Assembly: GCF_963924675.1 (NCBI RefSeq)
Contig: NC_089232.1
Location: 28,284,842 to 28,348,841, forward strand
Source: Phocoena phocoena
Taxonomy: Eukaryota > Chordata > Mammalia > Artiodactyla > Phocoenidae
Reading direction: 5' to 3'
Length of the DNA stretch: 64,000 nucleotides
Part shown: in pieces, positions 12,331 through 24,108 of the stretch
Layout of the letters: the number at the start of each line of letters is the position of its first letter
How positions within the stretch are numbered: the stretch's first letter is position 1
Notes under the pieces: generated by a model
What the model was told of the DNA's origin: nothing
Databases searched by the model: none
Seen by the model: only the letters and a program-made list of their open reading frames with translations
Made by a program: the position numbers and the translations under genes

Positions 12331-13039
12331 TGTCACTCCCGAAGAGCAGCGTCTGTAGCGGCACATACCTCTTACATGCAAGGAATTCTCCCTTACTGCT
12401 CCTTTCCTGATGGAGCATGTCTTGGCTGCAGTCATACCTGGGACAAGTCCCAGATAATGATTATCTTTGTCAAAACCTGTTTCCTGATCACACGCTTCCT
12501 GGGCTTTGGGGAGTTCAGGTGCTCAGACAGTGCAGGGGTTGAGGTGGGTGCCACGTAGGTGGAACAGTTCAGTACCTGCAGTGAAGGATGTGCAGGTTGT
12601 TGTTTTACATTCTGTAGGGGCTGAAGAATCTAGGCTTTGAGAGCTGAGTGCGTGTCAGGGAAATTGTACTGGGGCAGAATCACTGTCCTTCTTCCTGTCC
12701 TGGAGTGCTGTTTCAAATGCAGCTTTGTGGAACAGAGGCCTTGTTCATTTTAGCACTCTTTATTCATAGAAAGTACTTACTGATGCCTGATCCTCCCCCA
12801 TGTATGTGTTCCTTTGATAATTTGTCCCGGGTTGGGGGGAGGGGGAGAGAGATGAGGGTTTCTAGGGTCAGCTCTCTCGGAAGAAGTGGGTTCAGTGGAC
12901 TTTGGAAGGCAAGCCTTGGCTGGGCAGGGGAGAGACGCAGGTTTCTTCTGTGTAACAATTGAGTGTCCTTGATGATATACCCAGGTGGAGGGAAAGTTGG
13001 CCTCTGATCCATGAAGTGATGTAGAGCAGGCAGGGGACC

Positions 13040-13160
13040 GTCCTACTGTGGTTCTCACACTGGGTCTGATGAATTCAGTCACCTGAGGAGGTACTCCCTT
13101 CCACCTTGAAATGTAGATTTCTAGGCCTGGCCTTTCTAATTCAGTAGGTTTTAGGTTGTA
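13040..13160 (+). repeat. MER5-like hAT transposon remnant
   Basis: Starts 'actgtggttctcacactgg' at 13044-13062 and carries an 'aatgtagatttctaggcctgg' type core, as in MER5 elements in sense orientation. Confidence 0.55.
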
Positions 13161-13819
13161 TCTTAGTATGAATAGATAAAAAAGAAATCCCGCACTGATA
13201 CATGCAGGTTCGGGTGCCGCAGCTGTAGAGTTTTGAAGATGAGTCTGTCTCGTGAGCCACCATCTAGATATGTGCTGGGGCCATGGTCAAATCCTAATTG
13301 GTTTTGGCCAGGTCTCAGCCACGGATGGGAGTGACAGGCCTTTGTCCACAAGCTGTTGGTTGTGTGGCCTTGCCATCACCATCTCAGCCTGTCACACTTC
13401 TGGGAGAAGGCCTGCTCCAAGTAGCTGGCAGGGTCCAATGAGTCCTGCCCCTGACTGATAGGGAGACAGATGGCAACAGTGACTGAGGGTCCAGAGGCAG
13501 GTCCCAGCCATTCTCAGCCTCACTCTGCTCTGGAGGGGGGAATCTCAGAAAATGGTGAGGAAAGTCTTCTTTTCCCTCCTGGCCTCCCTGAAAAGCAAGT
13601 CCAGAGAAGAACCCCAAATTCCCTGGGGAAGAGCAGGGGAAGCAGAAGTGACCTTATGGGGAGGGGGTTGGGAAGGGCGGGGGACAAGGATCCTTTGGGC
13701 CGAGGACCTGAGCCTCAGCTGGGCTAGTAATGTAATGCATCCTCTTTCATCGAGGGGTCGGAGGGAGAGGCGAGGAGCCTATTCTGTCTCAGCCAACTGA
13801 GAGGATAAGATAGGAACGG

Positions 13820-13950
13820 GAATTTTCTTTTGTCTCTTTTTCCTATTACGACAGTAATATATGGCTCTTATAAAAAATTCAAACAGGACAAAAATAGGCA
13901 ATGCAGGAAGTGATAGTTCCCTGCAACCTCACCCCGCAGAGATAACCAGT
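13820..13950. repeat. Degenerate LINE-like tail
   Basis: The AT-rich segment with 'aaaaaattcaaacaggacaa' resembles the 3' region of old L1 elements. Weakly supported. Confidence 0.3.
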
Positions 13951-14944
13951 GTTGCTGCTGTGGTGTGTGGAGTGTGACCAGCTGGGGCTCAGGACCCGTG
14001 ACCCTTATGCCCAAGTGAAGGATGTCTGTGCCTGCGGATTCCCGTCGCTCAGGGCTTGGTGGGTCTGCAGCTGGAGTCCATATACTTCTCTTTGCCCCAC
14101 CTCCCAGACTCTTTCTGTGCTAAATGAGGCCTGGTCCAGGTTTGGCCAAGGTGACTTGGCCTTGAAAGAGTTAAGGGGTCAGGCCCAAAGTGGACGCTGG
14201 GTTGGGAAAGCAGTGGTGTGAGGATGTTGATGCTAGCTGGTTTGTCTTTCTATTAAATGTCTCCTCGTGCCCCCAGACACATCCTCACACGCATCCCGGC
14301 AGTCTGTCTCTCAGCTCTCTTCTCCGCTCCCTGCCCCTCCTCCCCCATCTTTCCTCCCTGTGCCTGCTCATCACGAGAGCGGCACGTAAACACCCACACA
14401 CCCTCTGAGCATAGCCCTCCGCCGTCCCTGCTTGTGCCACCGTCTGTCCTGACCCAGCCTTAGTGGGAGTGGTCTCTCAGGTTTGGGAGGGAAAACCGAC
14501 AGCCCAGGCTCCCTTCACTTAGGCCATCCAGTGGTCCCCAAGCCATAGCCTGCAATGGACACCTAAGAGGTTAGTCATTGTGGACTCTTCCAAAGGGATG
14601 CAATTGGAAGTGTCTCTGGGAAGACCTTTTCTTTTCTTTTTTTTTTAAAGTCACAGCATTTAAACCTACCACCACCACCGCCAAGCCCTTGCAGTGACTT
14701 ATTTCTGGACATTTGGATGTGCAGCGACTTTCATACAAAAGATCTCCCACTTAATGTCCGTGAGCAGCTCAAGGAGCTGGTGTTGTGGGGTGAGCGGATC
14801 TTAGGTGGGAGATGACCACCACAGCATGGACTGAGGCGTGTGGGGTGTGGTACAGTGTGTAGTGTTTGTGTGTGGTGTGGTGTGTGTATCCTCTGAGGGA
14901 CTTGGAGCCCTTCAGTGACCAATTTGACCACCTCCACCGGGCTT

Positions 14945-15300
14945 TATTCCATGTTCATGCTTGGTTGGCTGAGTCCAGAATTCTATGCTGGAAGCTTTTC
15001 CTTCAGAATTTTGAAGGCATGACTCCATATGGTGCCCAGTGTTACTAATGAGGACCTGATGCTATTCTAATTCCTGAATGTACAAACCTGTCTCCCCTCT
15101 TTGGAAACCTTCAGGGTCTCCTGAATGTACAAACCTGGTGCTCTGAAACCTTGCAGTGATACCTGCTGGCTGGGTCTTTCCTTGTTCACTGTGCTGCATG
15201 CTTGTGGGCCCTTCTGTGCTGGTGCTCATGTCCTTCAGGAGAACTTTCTTGTATTGTTTCTTTCATGATCTCTTGCTCATTGTGTTCTCTGTGTGCTCAC
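14945..15300 (-). repeat. Old LINE-type sequence with internal duplication
   Basis: Contains 'cttcagaattttgaaggcat' (15001-15020), also seen with one change near 60040 in a longer repeat. Inside it, TCCTGAATGTACAAACCTG occurs exactly at 15072-15090 and 15119-15137, a tandem duplication of about 47 bp. Confidence 0.4.
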
Positions 15301-15314
15301 TGTGTCTTCTTTTT

Positions 15315-15500
15315 TTAATTAATAGAGTTTAGTTTTAGTTTTAGGTTTACAGAAGAACAAGTGGAAAGTACAGAGAGCTCCCGTATATATTCCCTCACAC
15401 CCCCTCCTGCTCTAGTTTCCTCTATTATTAACCTCTTACATTAGTGTGGTACATTTGTTATGAGTGATGAGCCAGTAGCAATACATTATTATTAATTAGA
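15315..15500 (-). repeat. Old L1-type 3' fragment
   Basis: Contains 'ggtttacagaagaacaagtg' and 'acattagtgtggtacatttg', motifs of old L1 3' regions read antisense, also found near 36930-37020. Confidence 0.55.
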
Positions 15501-15777
15501 GTCTCCTTCCTGGCTGCTTGTTCTTGGATAAGTTACTTCACCACAGAGCTTTGACCTCCTGATCTGTAAACTCCCAGGTTGGTTGTGAGGTGTAAATGGA
15601 AGGGAGATGAGCACCCCCGCATTCCTTTGTCACACACCGTAGATGCTTACAGATGAGTGAGTGCTCTTCCCCTTCCCTGGGTCTCTTGCTTAAGGCCCGT
15701 TTATGCCTTCTTGTCTGTTCCTCCAGCTTGCAGAGGTGTTCCTGGCAGGGCTTGGGGTGAGTAAATGAGCGGGTGAG

Positions 15778-15780
<3 letters not shown>

Positions 15781-15827
<47 letters not shown>
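15781..15827. repeat. (TG)n microsatellite
   Basis: An uninterrupted TG dinucleotide run of 47 bases, about 500 bp before RAB11FIP5 exon 2. Likely length-variable and able to adopt Z-DNA. Open frames reading TH repeats on the - strand are artefacts of it. Confidence 0.95.
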
Positions 15828-15829
<2 letters not shown>

Positions 15830-16327
15830 ATGCACTAGTGTTCCTGGCCCTGGGCCTCTGGGTGAGCTGTTCTTTCCTGGACTCACTGGTGGCTCAGAGC
15901 AGAGCTTAGGCTGGGACTAGCCAAAGGAGATGATGTAAATGGGAAAATGTGGGTAGGTGTGTCTGTACCTGGGGCCTGGAGTTGAAAGGGTTCCTCTCAG
16001 ACCTGGCCTTGCTGCTCTGGGCCTCAGAGTTTCAGGTGTAGGGGGCTGGGACAGGGGAGGTCTCTGAGCTCCAGGGAAGGTGCCGGGGCAGGAGGGTCAC
16101 TTGGCTGCCCTGCCTGGTAGTGCCAAAGAGCTTCCCCTACGTGGGATGTGGTTTCCTTCATCACAGAAAAGTTGTGGGTAGTTTCTTAGCTGTTCCTGTG
16201 GCCTGGAAGGCGGCAGAGCTTATGCGTCAGAGCAGAAGCCTGTGTGGGGAGGCTGTCTTGGCTCCTGAAACAGAGAGGGGCTCTGAGAGGTACCTGTGAC
16301 CAGAGCCTCGGCACCCACTTCTCACAG

Positions 16328-16764
16328 GTGGTACAAGCTGCACTCGAAGCCAGGCAAGAAGGAGAAGGAGCGTGGAGAGATCCAGGTCACCATCCAGTTC
16401 ACGCGCAACAACCTCAGTGCCAGCATGTTTGACCTGTCCATGAAGGACAAGCCTCGGTCCCCCTTCAGTAAGATCAAGGACAAGATGAAGGGCAAGAAGA
16501 AGTTTGATCTGGAATCCGCCTCTGCCATCCTCCCAAGCAGTGCCCTGGAGGACCCCGAGCTGGGCAGCCTGAGCAAGATGGGCAAAGCCAAAGGCTTCTT
16601 CCTCCGCAACAAGCTGCGGAAGTCTTCCCTGACCCAGTCCAACACCTCGCTAGGTTCGGACAGCACCCTGTCCTCAGCCAGTGGGAGCCTGGCCTACCAG
16701 GGCCCCGGGGCCGAGCTCCTCACCCGCTCGCCCAGCCGCAGCAGCTGGCTGTCCTCTGAAGGGG
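16328..16764 (+). CDS. RAB11FIP5: RAB11FIP5 exon 2: C2-domain end and basic linker
   Basis: RAB11FIP5 (Rip11/Gaf-1) is a class I Rab11 effector. Its C2 domain binds acidic lipids and its C-terminal domain binds Rab11 on recycling endosomes. This exon supplies 145 whole codons plus one base at each end. It opens with WYKLHSKPGKKEKERGE, the last strands of the C2 domain, then QFTRNNLSASMFDL, a lysine-rich stretch (KDKMKGKKK) and the Ser-rich LRKSSLTQSNTSLGSD segment, all nearly identical to the human protein as I remember it. The acceptor AG is at 16326-16327 and the donor GTGAGT at 16765. The upstream open frame is intronic, since no start codon belongs here. The exon ends in phase 1 (first base of a glycine codon), which the next exon completes. 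Confidence 0.97.
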
Positions 16765-16878
16765 GTGAGTGGGGAGGGGGGAGGGGAGGGGAGGGGGGCA
16801 GTGCGGGCTCTCCCCTCAGGTGTAGGGAAGGCCGGGCCAGGCAGCGGGCTTCTAACTCGGCGTGTGCTTCCTTTCCAG
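16765..16878 (+). other. RAB11FIP5: RAB11FIP5 intron 2 (114 bp, stop-free in frame)
   Basis: This very short intron starts GTGAGT and ends TTTCCAG. It is 38 codons long with no in-frame stop, so the reading frame runs straight through. Positions 16771-16798 are four or more G runs separated by single A bases, a strong quadruplex motif beside the 5' splice site. G triplets are known splicing enhancers of small mammalian introns. Human RAB11FIP5 joins GG to RDSAQ here, which supports removal of the intron. Confidence 0.9.
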
Positions 16879-17554
16879 GCAGGGACTCTGCACAGTCCCC
16901 CAAGTCGCTCACCCACAAAAGGACCTACAGCGATGAGGCCAGCCAGGTGCGAGCCGCTCCTCCCCGGGCCCTTCTTGACCTTCAGGGCCACCTTGACGGG
17001 GCCTCCCGCTCCTCTCTCTGCGTCAACGGGAGCCACATTTACACTGAGGAGCCCCAGGGGCCCCTGCGGCACCGCAGCTCCATCTCTGGCCCCCTGCACA
17101 CTGTCTCCTCCCGACCCTCTGAGGAGGGTCCGCGCTCTGCGGATGACTCCTGGGGCAGAGGCAGCCCCCGCACCGGCAGCTCAGAGGCGGTGCCTGGACA
17201 GGAGGAGCTGAGCCCGCAGGTGCTGGCCGTCGGGGCCCGCTGCTCTGGAGAGGAGGAGGGGGCCTGGCCCTCAGAGGGGAGGCCGGTGCAGGTCGCCACA
17301 CCTATGGTGGCCTCCTCTGAGGCTGTGGCCGAGAAGGAGGGAGCCCGGAAGGAGGAGCGGAAGCCCCGGATGGGCCTTTTCCACCATCACCACCAGGGGC
17401 TGAGTCGGAGCGAGATGGGGCGCCGAGGCTCTCTGGGGGAGAAGGGGGTTCCCACTCTGGGGGCCTCCCCACACCACTCGTCCAGTGGGGAGGAAAAGGC
17501 CAAAAGTAGCTGGTTTGGCTTGAGAGAAGCCAAGGAACCAACTCAGAAACCCAG
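16879..17554 (+). CDS. RAB11FIP5: RAB11FIP5 exon 3: phospho-rich linker
   Basis: The acceptor AG is at 16877-16878 and the donor GTACGT at 17555. It encodes 224 whole codons plus two bases at each end. The product is a disordered Ser/Pro/Glu-rich linker between the C2 and Rab-binding domains. Recognisable RAB11FIP5 segments, in order, are RDSAQSPK, LTHKRTYSDEA, RALLDLQGHLD, SSLCVNGSHIY, EEPQGP, VASSEAVAEKEGARKEERKP, the histidine run MGLFHHHHQGLSRSE and SSGEEKAKSSWFGLREAK. The stretch around PSEEGP to QEELSP differs most from human. The final AG in phase 2 can join either to the cassette exon at 24109 or to exon 5 at 29185, giving a serine codon in both cases. Confidence 0.97.
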
Positions 17555-20500
17555 GTACGTCCTTGGCAAGACCAGCTTTGATCCCTGGGATGGATGCTGG
17601 GGTATTTGCACCGAACCCCGGGGCAGGGAGGATGGAGCAGGATGGAACCCTTGGGCAGGCTGCTGGGGCTCTGGCTTTGCATGGTTGAGCGGGGAACCCT
17701 GTCTCCCTAAGCCGCGGCTTGTTGTCTGCACGTGGACGCAGGTGAGTTGAAGGGCACAGCGCTCTGGGGGTCCTGTGGGCCTCACTTCCTGAGTTGGCAC
17801 ACCCATCCCCTGCGGGAGGGGGAGGAATAGGACAAAAGCAGGAAAGGCGGTTTGTATGAATTCTTTGCTTCCCAACCTCTACCTCTTGCCCCCTGGCCTC
17901 AAGGTCACCAAGCTTTGGCAGGTAGAGAGGTGCCCCACCCTTTCTGAAGCTAGATGACTTCCCACCAGCTGTCCCAGCTGTCTCTGTGCTCTCTTCTCTC
18001 TGGGAGATGGGGGTTGAGTAATTGATGTGTCCACCCCCTCCCCTATATACTCACCCCCGGTTGCTCCCCGGCCTTGGCCAGAGGCTGTGGGCAGCTCCCC
18101 TGTAATCTGTGACCTACCCTGTGTCCTTAGAGACTCTTGGGGCTCTGGCCCTCTCTGGTGTCTCTTGGTCTTGGGGTATGGCAAGTGCTGATGGCGGCTG
18201 CTCTGTTTTGAATATGCTGAGTCCCACCTGGGAGAGGAATGCAGGAGTCCTTCAGCCTAGGCCTGGGACAGAGTCCCTAGCCCTCACCCTGGCCCTCTGA
18301 TCTCCTCCTAAGTTGGAGCCAGCGGAGGCTGCTTCACTACCCAGCAGGGCCCAGGGAGGGGCTCCGGGCTTTGGCCAGGAGCAGGTGTCCCCCTCTGCCA
18401 AGGGCCCAGGGCCAGCCCTGTACAGGAGCATCTGTGACAACCCCAGCCAGTGTGGCAAGGGCGGCCGTTACTGTTCTCTCAGCAAGCCTGCCTGTCCCCA
18501 TCAGTGGATATGTGGGCCGGAGGCGGGGTGGGAAGAGTGGGCGCAGTGGTAAAGGGCCAGGAGATAGGGCAGAGGGAGGGGCCCTAAACCTCTTCCCCAG
18601 CAGAGGGGAGAAGACTCCTGAAGTCCTGGTTCTTTTCTTTCCCTGTGAAATTCTGAGTTTGCTGAGAGGACCAGGGAGAGAAATGCAGGGCCTTTCAGGT
18701 TTGAGCCCTGGCCGCCTGGCAGCTCTCCGTACAGCCTCATAGATGGGTGTGTGGGGTGGATCAGTCTCTGGGTGATGTCTCCCCTGCTTAGGAGCAGCTT
18801 CGGTTCCCTGCTGCCCAGCCCTACTCACCGGAGCCCAGGGGAACTGCTGGCTACCTGCAGCCTAGAGGAAGAAGGGGATGGGCCTTTCTCAGATGCCCAG
18901 GCTGAGCTGGTGGCCGTGTGACAACTCAGAGGTTGTAGGTGGTGTGGTGGAGGGAGGGGCACAGACCATGGGCTCAGTGCTGTTGTCCATGGGGTGTCTC
19001 TGGGCCTCTTCCAGGGTGGGATGGATGTGGGGGACGTTTCTCTGTGAGGTTGTTTCTAGGCGAGTGCCAGGCTTTGGGCTCAGAGCTCTGCAGGCCATGA
19101 CTGAGTGATGTTGTGGTTGCCGTTGCTGGTGCTACAGCCTCTGTTTTCCTTCTGTTTCTCCATGTCTCCTGATGGCCTTTCAGAGGCAAGGGAAGTTGGG
19201 TGATGGATGAACATAAGGGAGCTGAGGGTTTTGCCCTTCTCGTACTTGAATTCCAAGCTCGTCCTCTGCAGGTCGGAGGGCAGATGGGGCCTCCTGCCCT
19301 CCCTGGGACCCATTTGCTTACAGTGGCTGAAGGGGCAGGCTTTGCCTCCAGGCAGGGTGGGAGGGACTATTCTTGGGGTGCACTGACCTGGCCTGCAGAG
19401 GTGTGAGACCTGGACATTGAGCCCTGTCAGCATCACGCTGGCCCTGTGTGCCTCGGAGGCAAGGGCTGGCCTGGAAGAAACCACCCTTGGTGCTTGCCCA
19501 GAGGTCTTGGGGCCTTTGAGGAGAGAATAAGAGGTGAGCTGACTTGCGGCAGGAAGCCATAAGTTGGACACCTAGAACTGGATTGACCGAATGTAGCTGC
19601 GAGACACCCAAGGGGATCCTGTCCACAGGTCCAGAGGTTTGGGTGCCTCTGCCCTGGGGCTACCATTGCAGATTGCTGGGTGTTCCCCACTAGGCAGGGC
19701 AGCGGCGCCCTCTAGTGTTCCCACATTGCACTGAGGCCCCGTGCAGAGGCCAGAAGCAGTATGTGCTATGCGCAGTATCCAGAGAAAAAACTGTTGCTGT
19801 TGGAGAAGGCAGCAGCTGGGAGAGGCCGGGAAGATGGTCCTCCTGTTCCTCCTGACCTGTCCCTCATCTGCCAGGTCCCATGACTGTTACACTAGCCCCC
19901 ACCAGCATGTGGGCGGGGGGCTGGGGAGTGGCTGGTTGAGGTTTGGGCCACAGAACTCATCCCTGCTCACCAGCCCCGCTGTGAGCCATTCACCCTGAGC
20001 TGCAGCACAGGTCACTTTAGTGTGTGTTTAGGACCATCAAGACCGTGTATGTTGAAACCGCCAGTGCCAAAACGAATTGTCTTTGTGTCTGTCCCTTTCT
20101 GACCCTTTTAGGGTATGTGTAAGCTTTCTGAGAGCAGGTCATCTCAAGCTCCCGTGTCCCCTCCCCTCACACTGACCACAGAACTTTGTGCACAGTAGGA
20201 GATCAAGTGTTAGATACAGACATTTTTTTAAATTGGGGGTAAGCATGGCCCAACACAGAGGTAAGTGTATCGTGGTGGCCTTCAGCAGTCTCTGCATCTG
20301 CCCCAGCCCCTCACCAGGTGGTGAATAGTGAGGTCCTGATGAGCCTGGAGTGTGCGCTGGCTGCCAAGAGAGCTCGGGGTCTCAGCGGCGTTCGCAGTGG
20401 TGTAAATGTGTAACTGTGTTGTATGCCAGTGACTTAGAGTTAGTGTGGCCATAAATCCTGTTTGTGCCTGTTTTCCCGGCATAGTTAATAGTGCCCCTTT

Positions 20501-23500
20501 ACTCTATTAAAAACATTCTGGTTTGGAAGATAAATTATATGGTCTGCCTACTTAGAGCATGCAAGGCCCCACTGTGTCACCTCACTGTGCCCAGATGAAG
20601 GGAGAGGATGTGTCCAGTCATGTTTCCTGGACATCGGGGCACATCTCAGACAGACACCAGGAGATGGAGCCTTAGGAGAGCGGGCTGAAGGCATTTTGGC
20701 TGGGATGGGTATGCCTGAAAGGCTGGCTTTAGCCTTTTCAGGGCGTGCCTGTGGGAGAGTCTTTGCAGATCCACATGCCACCTCTGGGACCAATGCATGG
20801 AAATAACAAGGACACATAGCTCATCTCAGTCTAAGGAAGAGCTGTTCACCAGTGAAACCTGGCCCCTAGCTACAGAGGTGTCCTGGTGGTGTAGTGAGTT
20901 ACCCAGCAATGGCTGTGTTTAAGAAGAAGGGGGGCTGTTGGAGGAAACAGGTGATGGCTGTATTAAGTGGCCGGTTCATCCAATTGCTCTAAGGTTCTTA
21001 AGCAACAGTAAGGCCCTGAAGTTTTATTCTGTCAGGTCAAAGGGCAGAGACATTTGGACTTCTGATTTCTTTCCCCAACTTTTGGTCCTAAAAGAGAAGA
21101 CAAGTCAGCATATGTTGTAGCCCCTGCTGCTTGGCGGGGGAACAGCAATGTGCTGGGCTACCATGGTGGGTTCTGTCCTCTGAGCATACCCTGCAAAGAT
21201 GACCACACATGGGAATGTGTCTCTGATCTGATCTGTGCCAGGTGGAATGGTAGGCAGGGGAATTTTTTTTTTTTTTTTTTTTGGCTGTGCCACACAGCTT
21301 GTGGGACGGTAGTCCCCTGACCAGGGATTGAACCTGGGCCCTCAGCAGTGAGAGTGTGGAGCCCTAACCACTGGACCTCCAGGGAATTCCCGGGAGGGGA
21401 CTTTTTCAAGTAAGAACTTTCAGAATGTGCGCCTGATGTTGAGCAAGGGTGAGGGAGGCATGGGGGCATGGGGACGTGTTACTGGGTAGGAGGGATGGAC
21501 AAGAGGCTCTCAGAGGTTGTGCTGGCTCTGGGGAGGCTGCCAGGCCTGGCATCTGGGGCACACCTTCCTCCAGGGAAAGCCCTTTGCTGGTTCCATACCA
21601 ACGGGTTTGTGTGCACCTCTGGGTAGCCAGTGCAGGGAGGGTTGCCAGCCGAGCCTGGGGCTCCCAGCCCTTTCCCTGCCCTCTCCTGCCCTGCGGTCTG
21701 ACAGTCAGCCAGATTGCTGCAAGACTGTAAGAGTGAGTGGGGTCAGGCTGGGGCTGAGGGATGTAGAGCTAAGCTTGGTGCTATTTAATGTTGATGGAGC
21801 TGCTTCCATCAGATCCCTCTGTCCACTTGTCATACAGGGTACTGGGGAGAGACAGCTCAGAGTCCCCCAGCCCTGTTCCTGGGGGCTGAGTCCTGCTGGC
21901 AGGGTTGGGCTGTGTCGGGAGTGGGTGCTCCAATGGTGGGGGTGGGCTGAGGGCAGGGTCTTGACCCACATGGTGGTGGTACCTTGCTCTCCTTGGTCCC
22001 CAAGGTAGATATATCTCGATGAAGGGAGAAAAGGGGCCTTTGGAGGTGTTGGGACTCTGGGCTCAGGATCCTCCCTCTTTCGGTGTCTTTACCGTGCCTT
22101 GACCGCAGAGGCAGAGCTGTTCTGGGAAGCCCTGGTGGGGTGGGAGAGGACGGGACTTTCTATGCCCGCCCTGGCCGGGAGTTATTGTCGGGCAGAAACA
22201 GAATTAGGAGAGTCTCTGGAAGCTAGATTCTTAAGAGAAACCCAGGGGTGGGGATCTGGCTGTGTCTTGCCTGTGAGGCTGGGCTCATAGACTCCAGCCT
22301 GTCTGGGTAGCCCACCTGTGCTGCTGGTTGAACTGGACTCCTTCCCATTGCCTGCCCCCGGTGTCTGCGGATGAGCTGGCCCTGCCTCTGCCCAGCTCTG
22401 TGTGGGACCTGCTCCATCTGGCCCCTGGGTTCCCGGAAGAATCCTGGCTCCAGACTCCTGGGCCTCTTTCCATAGGTGCCCCTCCTACCCCAACCATCGT
22501 TCCTCGTGGGCTGATGGGTGAGGCCTGGCTTCTGGGACCTCAGGGCTCGCCCCGAGCATTTCCCCGTGGGAAGAAGCAGCTTGAGTGGAGAAGGTGGATG
22601 TGTAGGAGTTCTTCAGGATGTTTCCACCTGGGCTGGCAGGGGTCAAGGAATGGGGGTCTTGGGGCTTAGAGGGGGGCTGAAGGTGGGGGTCAAATAGCAG
22701 GCAAATCCAGGCCACTGACAGGCCACTGAAGTCTGGGCTCAGCTGCAAGGAGCCTCAAACCATTGTCAGACTGCTGAAAGCAGGGGTGTTGGGTCCCCCT
22801 TTTCCCCTGCACTGTCTTTCTGGACTTCTGTCTGTGTCCGGGGGTTGTCCCGGGGAAGCCAAAAACTCTAATTTTAGAGTCTATTCCTTCCCATTCCCCT
22901 CAAGTCAGCTGCATGCTGTAGATAAGGTACAAGTGCAGGACATGCCCCCTCCAAGAAGACCCTGGAGGGGACACCTGAAGGCCAGCACGTATCTTGGGGA
23001 GCGTGAGTGTATTATCAAGGAGAGGATTTCCCAGGGGGGCCAGGGATCTGTGCGGGGGACCCTGGGAGGCCCCTGGTGACATCCAGAGTTGCTGCTGCTG
23101 CCTCTGCTGCCACATCCCAGCCTCTGTCTCCCCAGCAGCGTCGCTTCCAAGGCTGGCCCGTGGGTGCCCTTGGTGAGGGAGGCTGCCTGCCACGTGCCAG
23201 GCCAGGTGGATGCCTGACAGCAGACATCCTCAGCAGTGTCTTGTCCTCCTTGGCCGGTTATGGTACCCTTCCCAGAAGCGAAAAGGCCACGTCCTCTCCA
23301 GCTGACACCTTGTCCTGCCTGTTCACAGCCCCATCATTACCTCTCATTTGTGCAAGGGTTCAGGAGAACCCAGGCTGTTTCAGGAGTCAGAATGTCGGGC
23401 ACTGGCTGGTTTCTGTTAGTGCTGGCTTCATCCAGCCAAATACCTGGGCCTTGCTTTTCTCTGGTCTCTTTATCCTGTCCAAGCCAGCTGGTATTTTCTT

Positions 23501-24108
23501 TCCTCTGTCTCAGTCCATAAAGGGATGTCAGGTGCTTTCTGGTTGGTTCTTCAGGTGTCAGTCTGGCCTCGAGTAGTCGTCAGCATGGGGTAGTAGTTGG
23601 GATCACTCCTGTTAAGTGGGATTCTTGCTCCTCGGGGTTGGTGTGAGGACCAGATGAGCTCTGTCTAGAATCTTCATCCTTGGGTGATGCCTTGTCATGT
23701 ACACGTCGGGGTCTTCTCTCCGTCCCCTGGCCCACGTGCCCGAGCCCAGCTCGGGGAGCACTGTGGCACCTCTTCCCCAGGCAGGTGGGGGGCAGGGGTG
23801 TGGTGTTCAGCAGGGGAGTTTCCAGTCTTGGCATTAACCAGGAGGCTCACGGTTTTGTCTCCCTCCACAGCCTGGACGTGTCTCCTCAGGTAGAATCTGA
23901 CCCAGCTGCTCTTCCTCACCACGTCCCCTGCTCCCCCTGTACTCCGGCCCCCCCACTCCTGCTCCCACCTCTGCTCCTATGCTAAGCACTAACCTTTTTG
24001 CAGCCGCCTCCCCCGCTGTTGCCGCTGCTGCCGCTGCCACCGCCATCCCTGAAGCCACCCATGGGGATTCTTGGGTCTTACCAACCCGTTCCTCTCCTCC
24101 CTGCAGAG
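17555..24108 (+). other. RAB11FIP5: RAB11FIP5 intron 3
   Basis: The intron is GC-rich and largely free of recognisable repeats, apart from one short SINE at 21261-21391. It bridges exon 3 and the cassette exon, and when the cassette is skipped it forms part of an 11.6-kb intron. At 23990-24003 there is a strong decoy acceptor (see findings). An in-frame extension of exon 3 to a stop at 17748-17750 exists but has no family support. I see no other feature in 17760-21250 or 21400-23980. Confidence 0.85.
21261..21391 (-). mobile_element. Short CHR-type SINE
   Basis: A T22-like tract at 21263-21282 (the A tail read antisense), a short body and the tRNA-like head ending 'ctccagggaattccc'. Flanks (aggggaattttt and aggggactttttc) suggest a worn duplication. 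It belongs to the short, older subgroup. Confidence 0.8.

Larger units (their letters stand above)
1..16327 (+). other. RAB11FIP5: RAB11FIP5 intron 1 (3' portion)
   Basis: This stretch has no coding exon that I can recognise. It precedes the acceptor at 16326-16327, whose exon continues the C2 domain of RAB11FIP5, so it is the downstream part of intron 1. The first exon, with the start codon and most of the C2 domain, lies before the window. The intron holds MIR, L2, MER5-like, L1-type and LTR-like relics, two CHR SINEs, a C23 tract and a (TG)n microsatellite, listed separately. Unique sequence between them (for example 1-1900, 2350-3900, 7500-8800 and 12330-13040) shows no feature I can support. 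Open frames here are short, lack splice or family support and look like chance. Confidence 0.85.

Noticed and set aside
16296..17750. One continuous 484-codon gene
   Set aside because: It fuses intron 1 sequence, exon 2, the stop-free intron 2, exon 3 and the start of intron 3. Splice sites and family sequence show separate exons.
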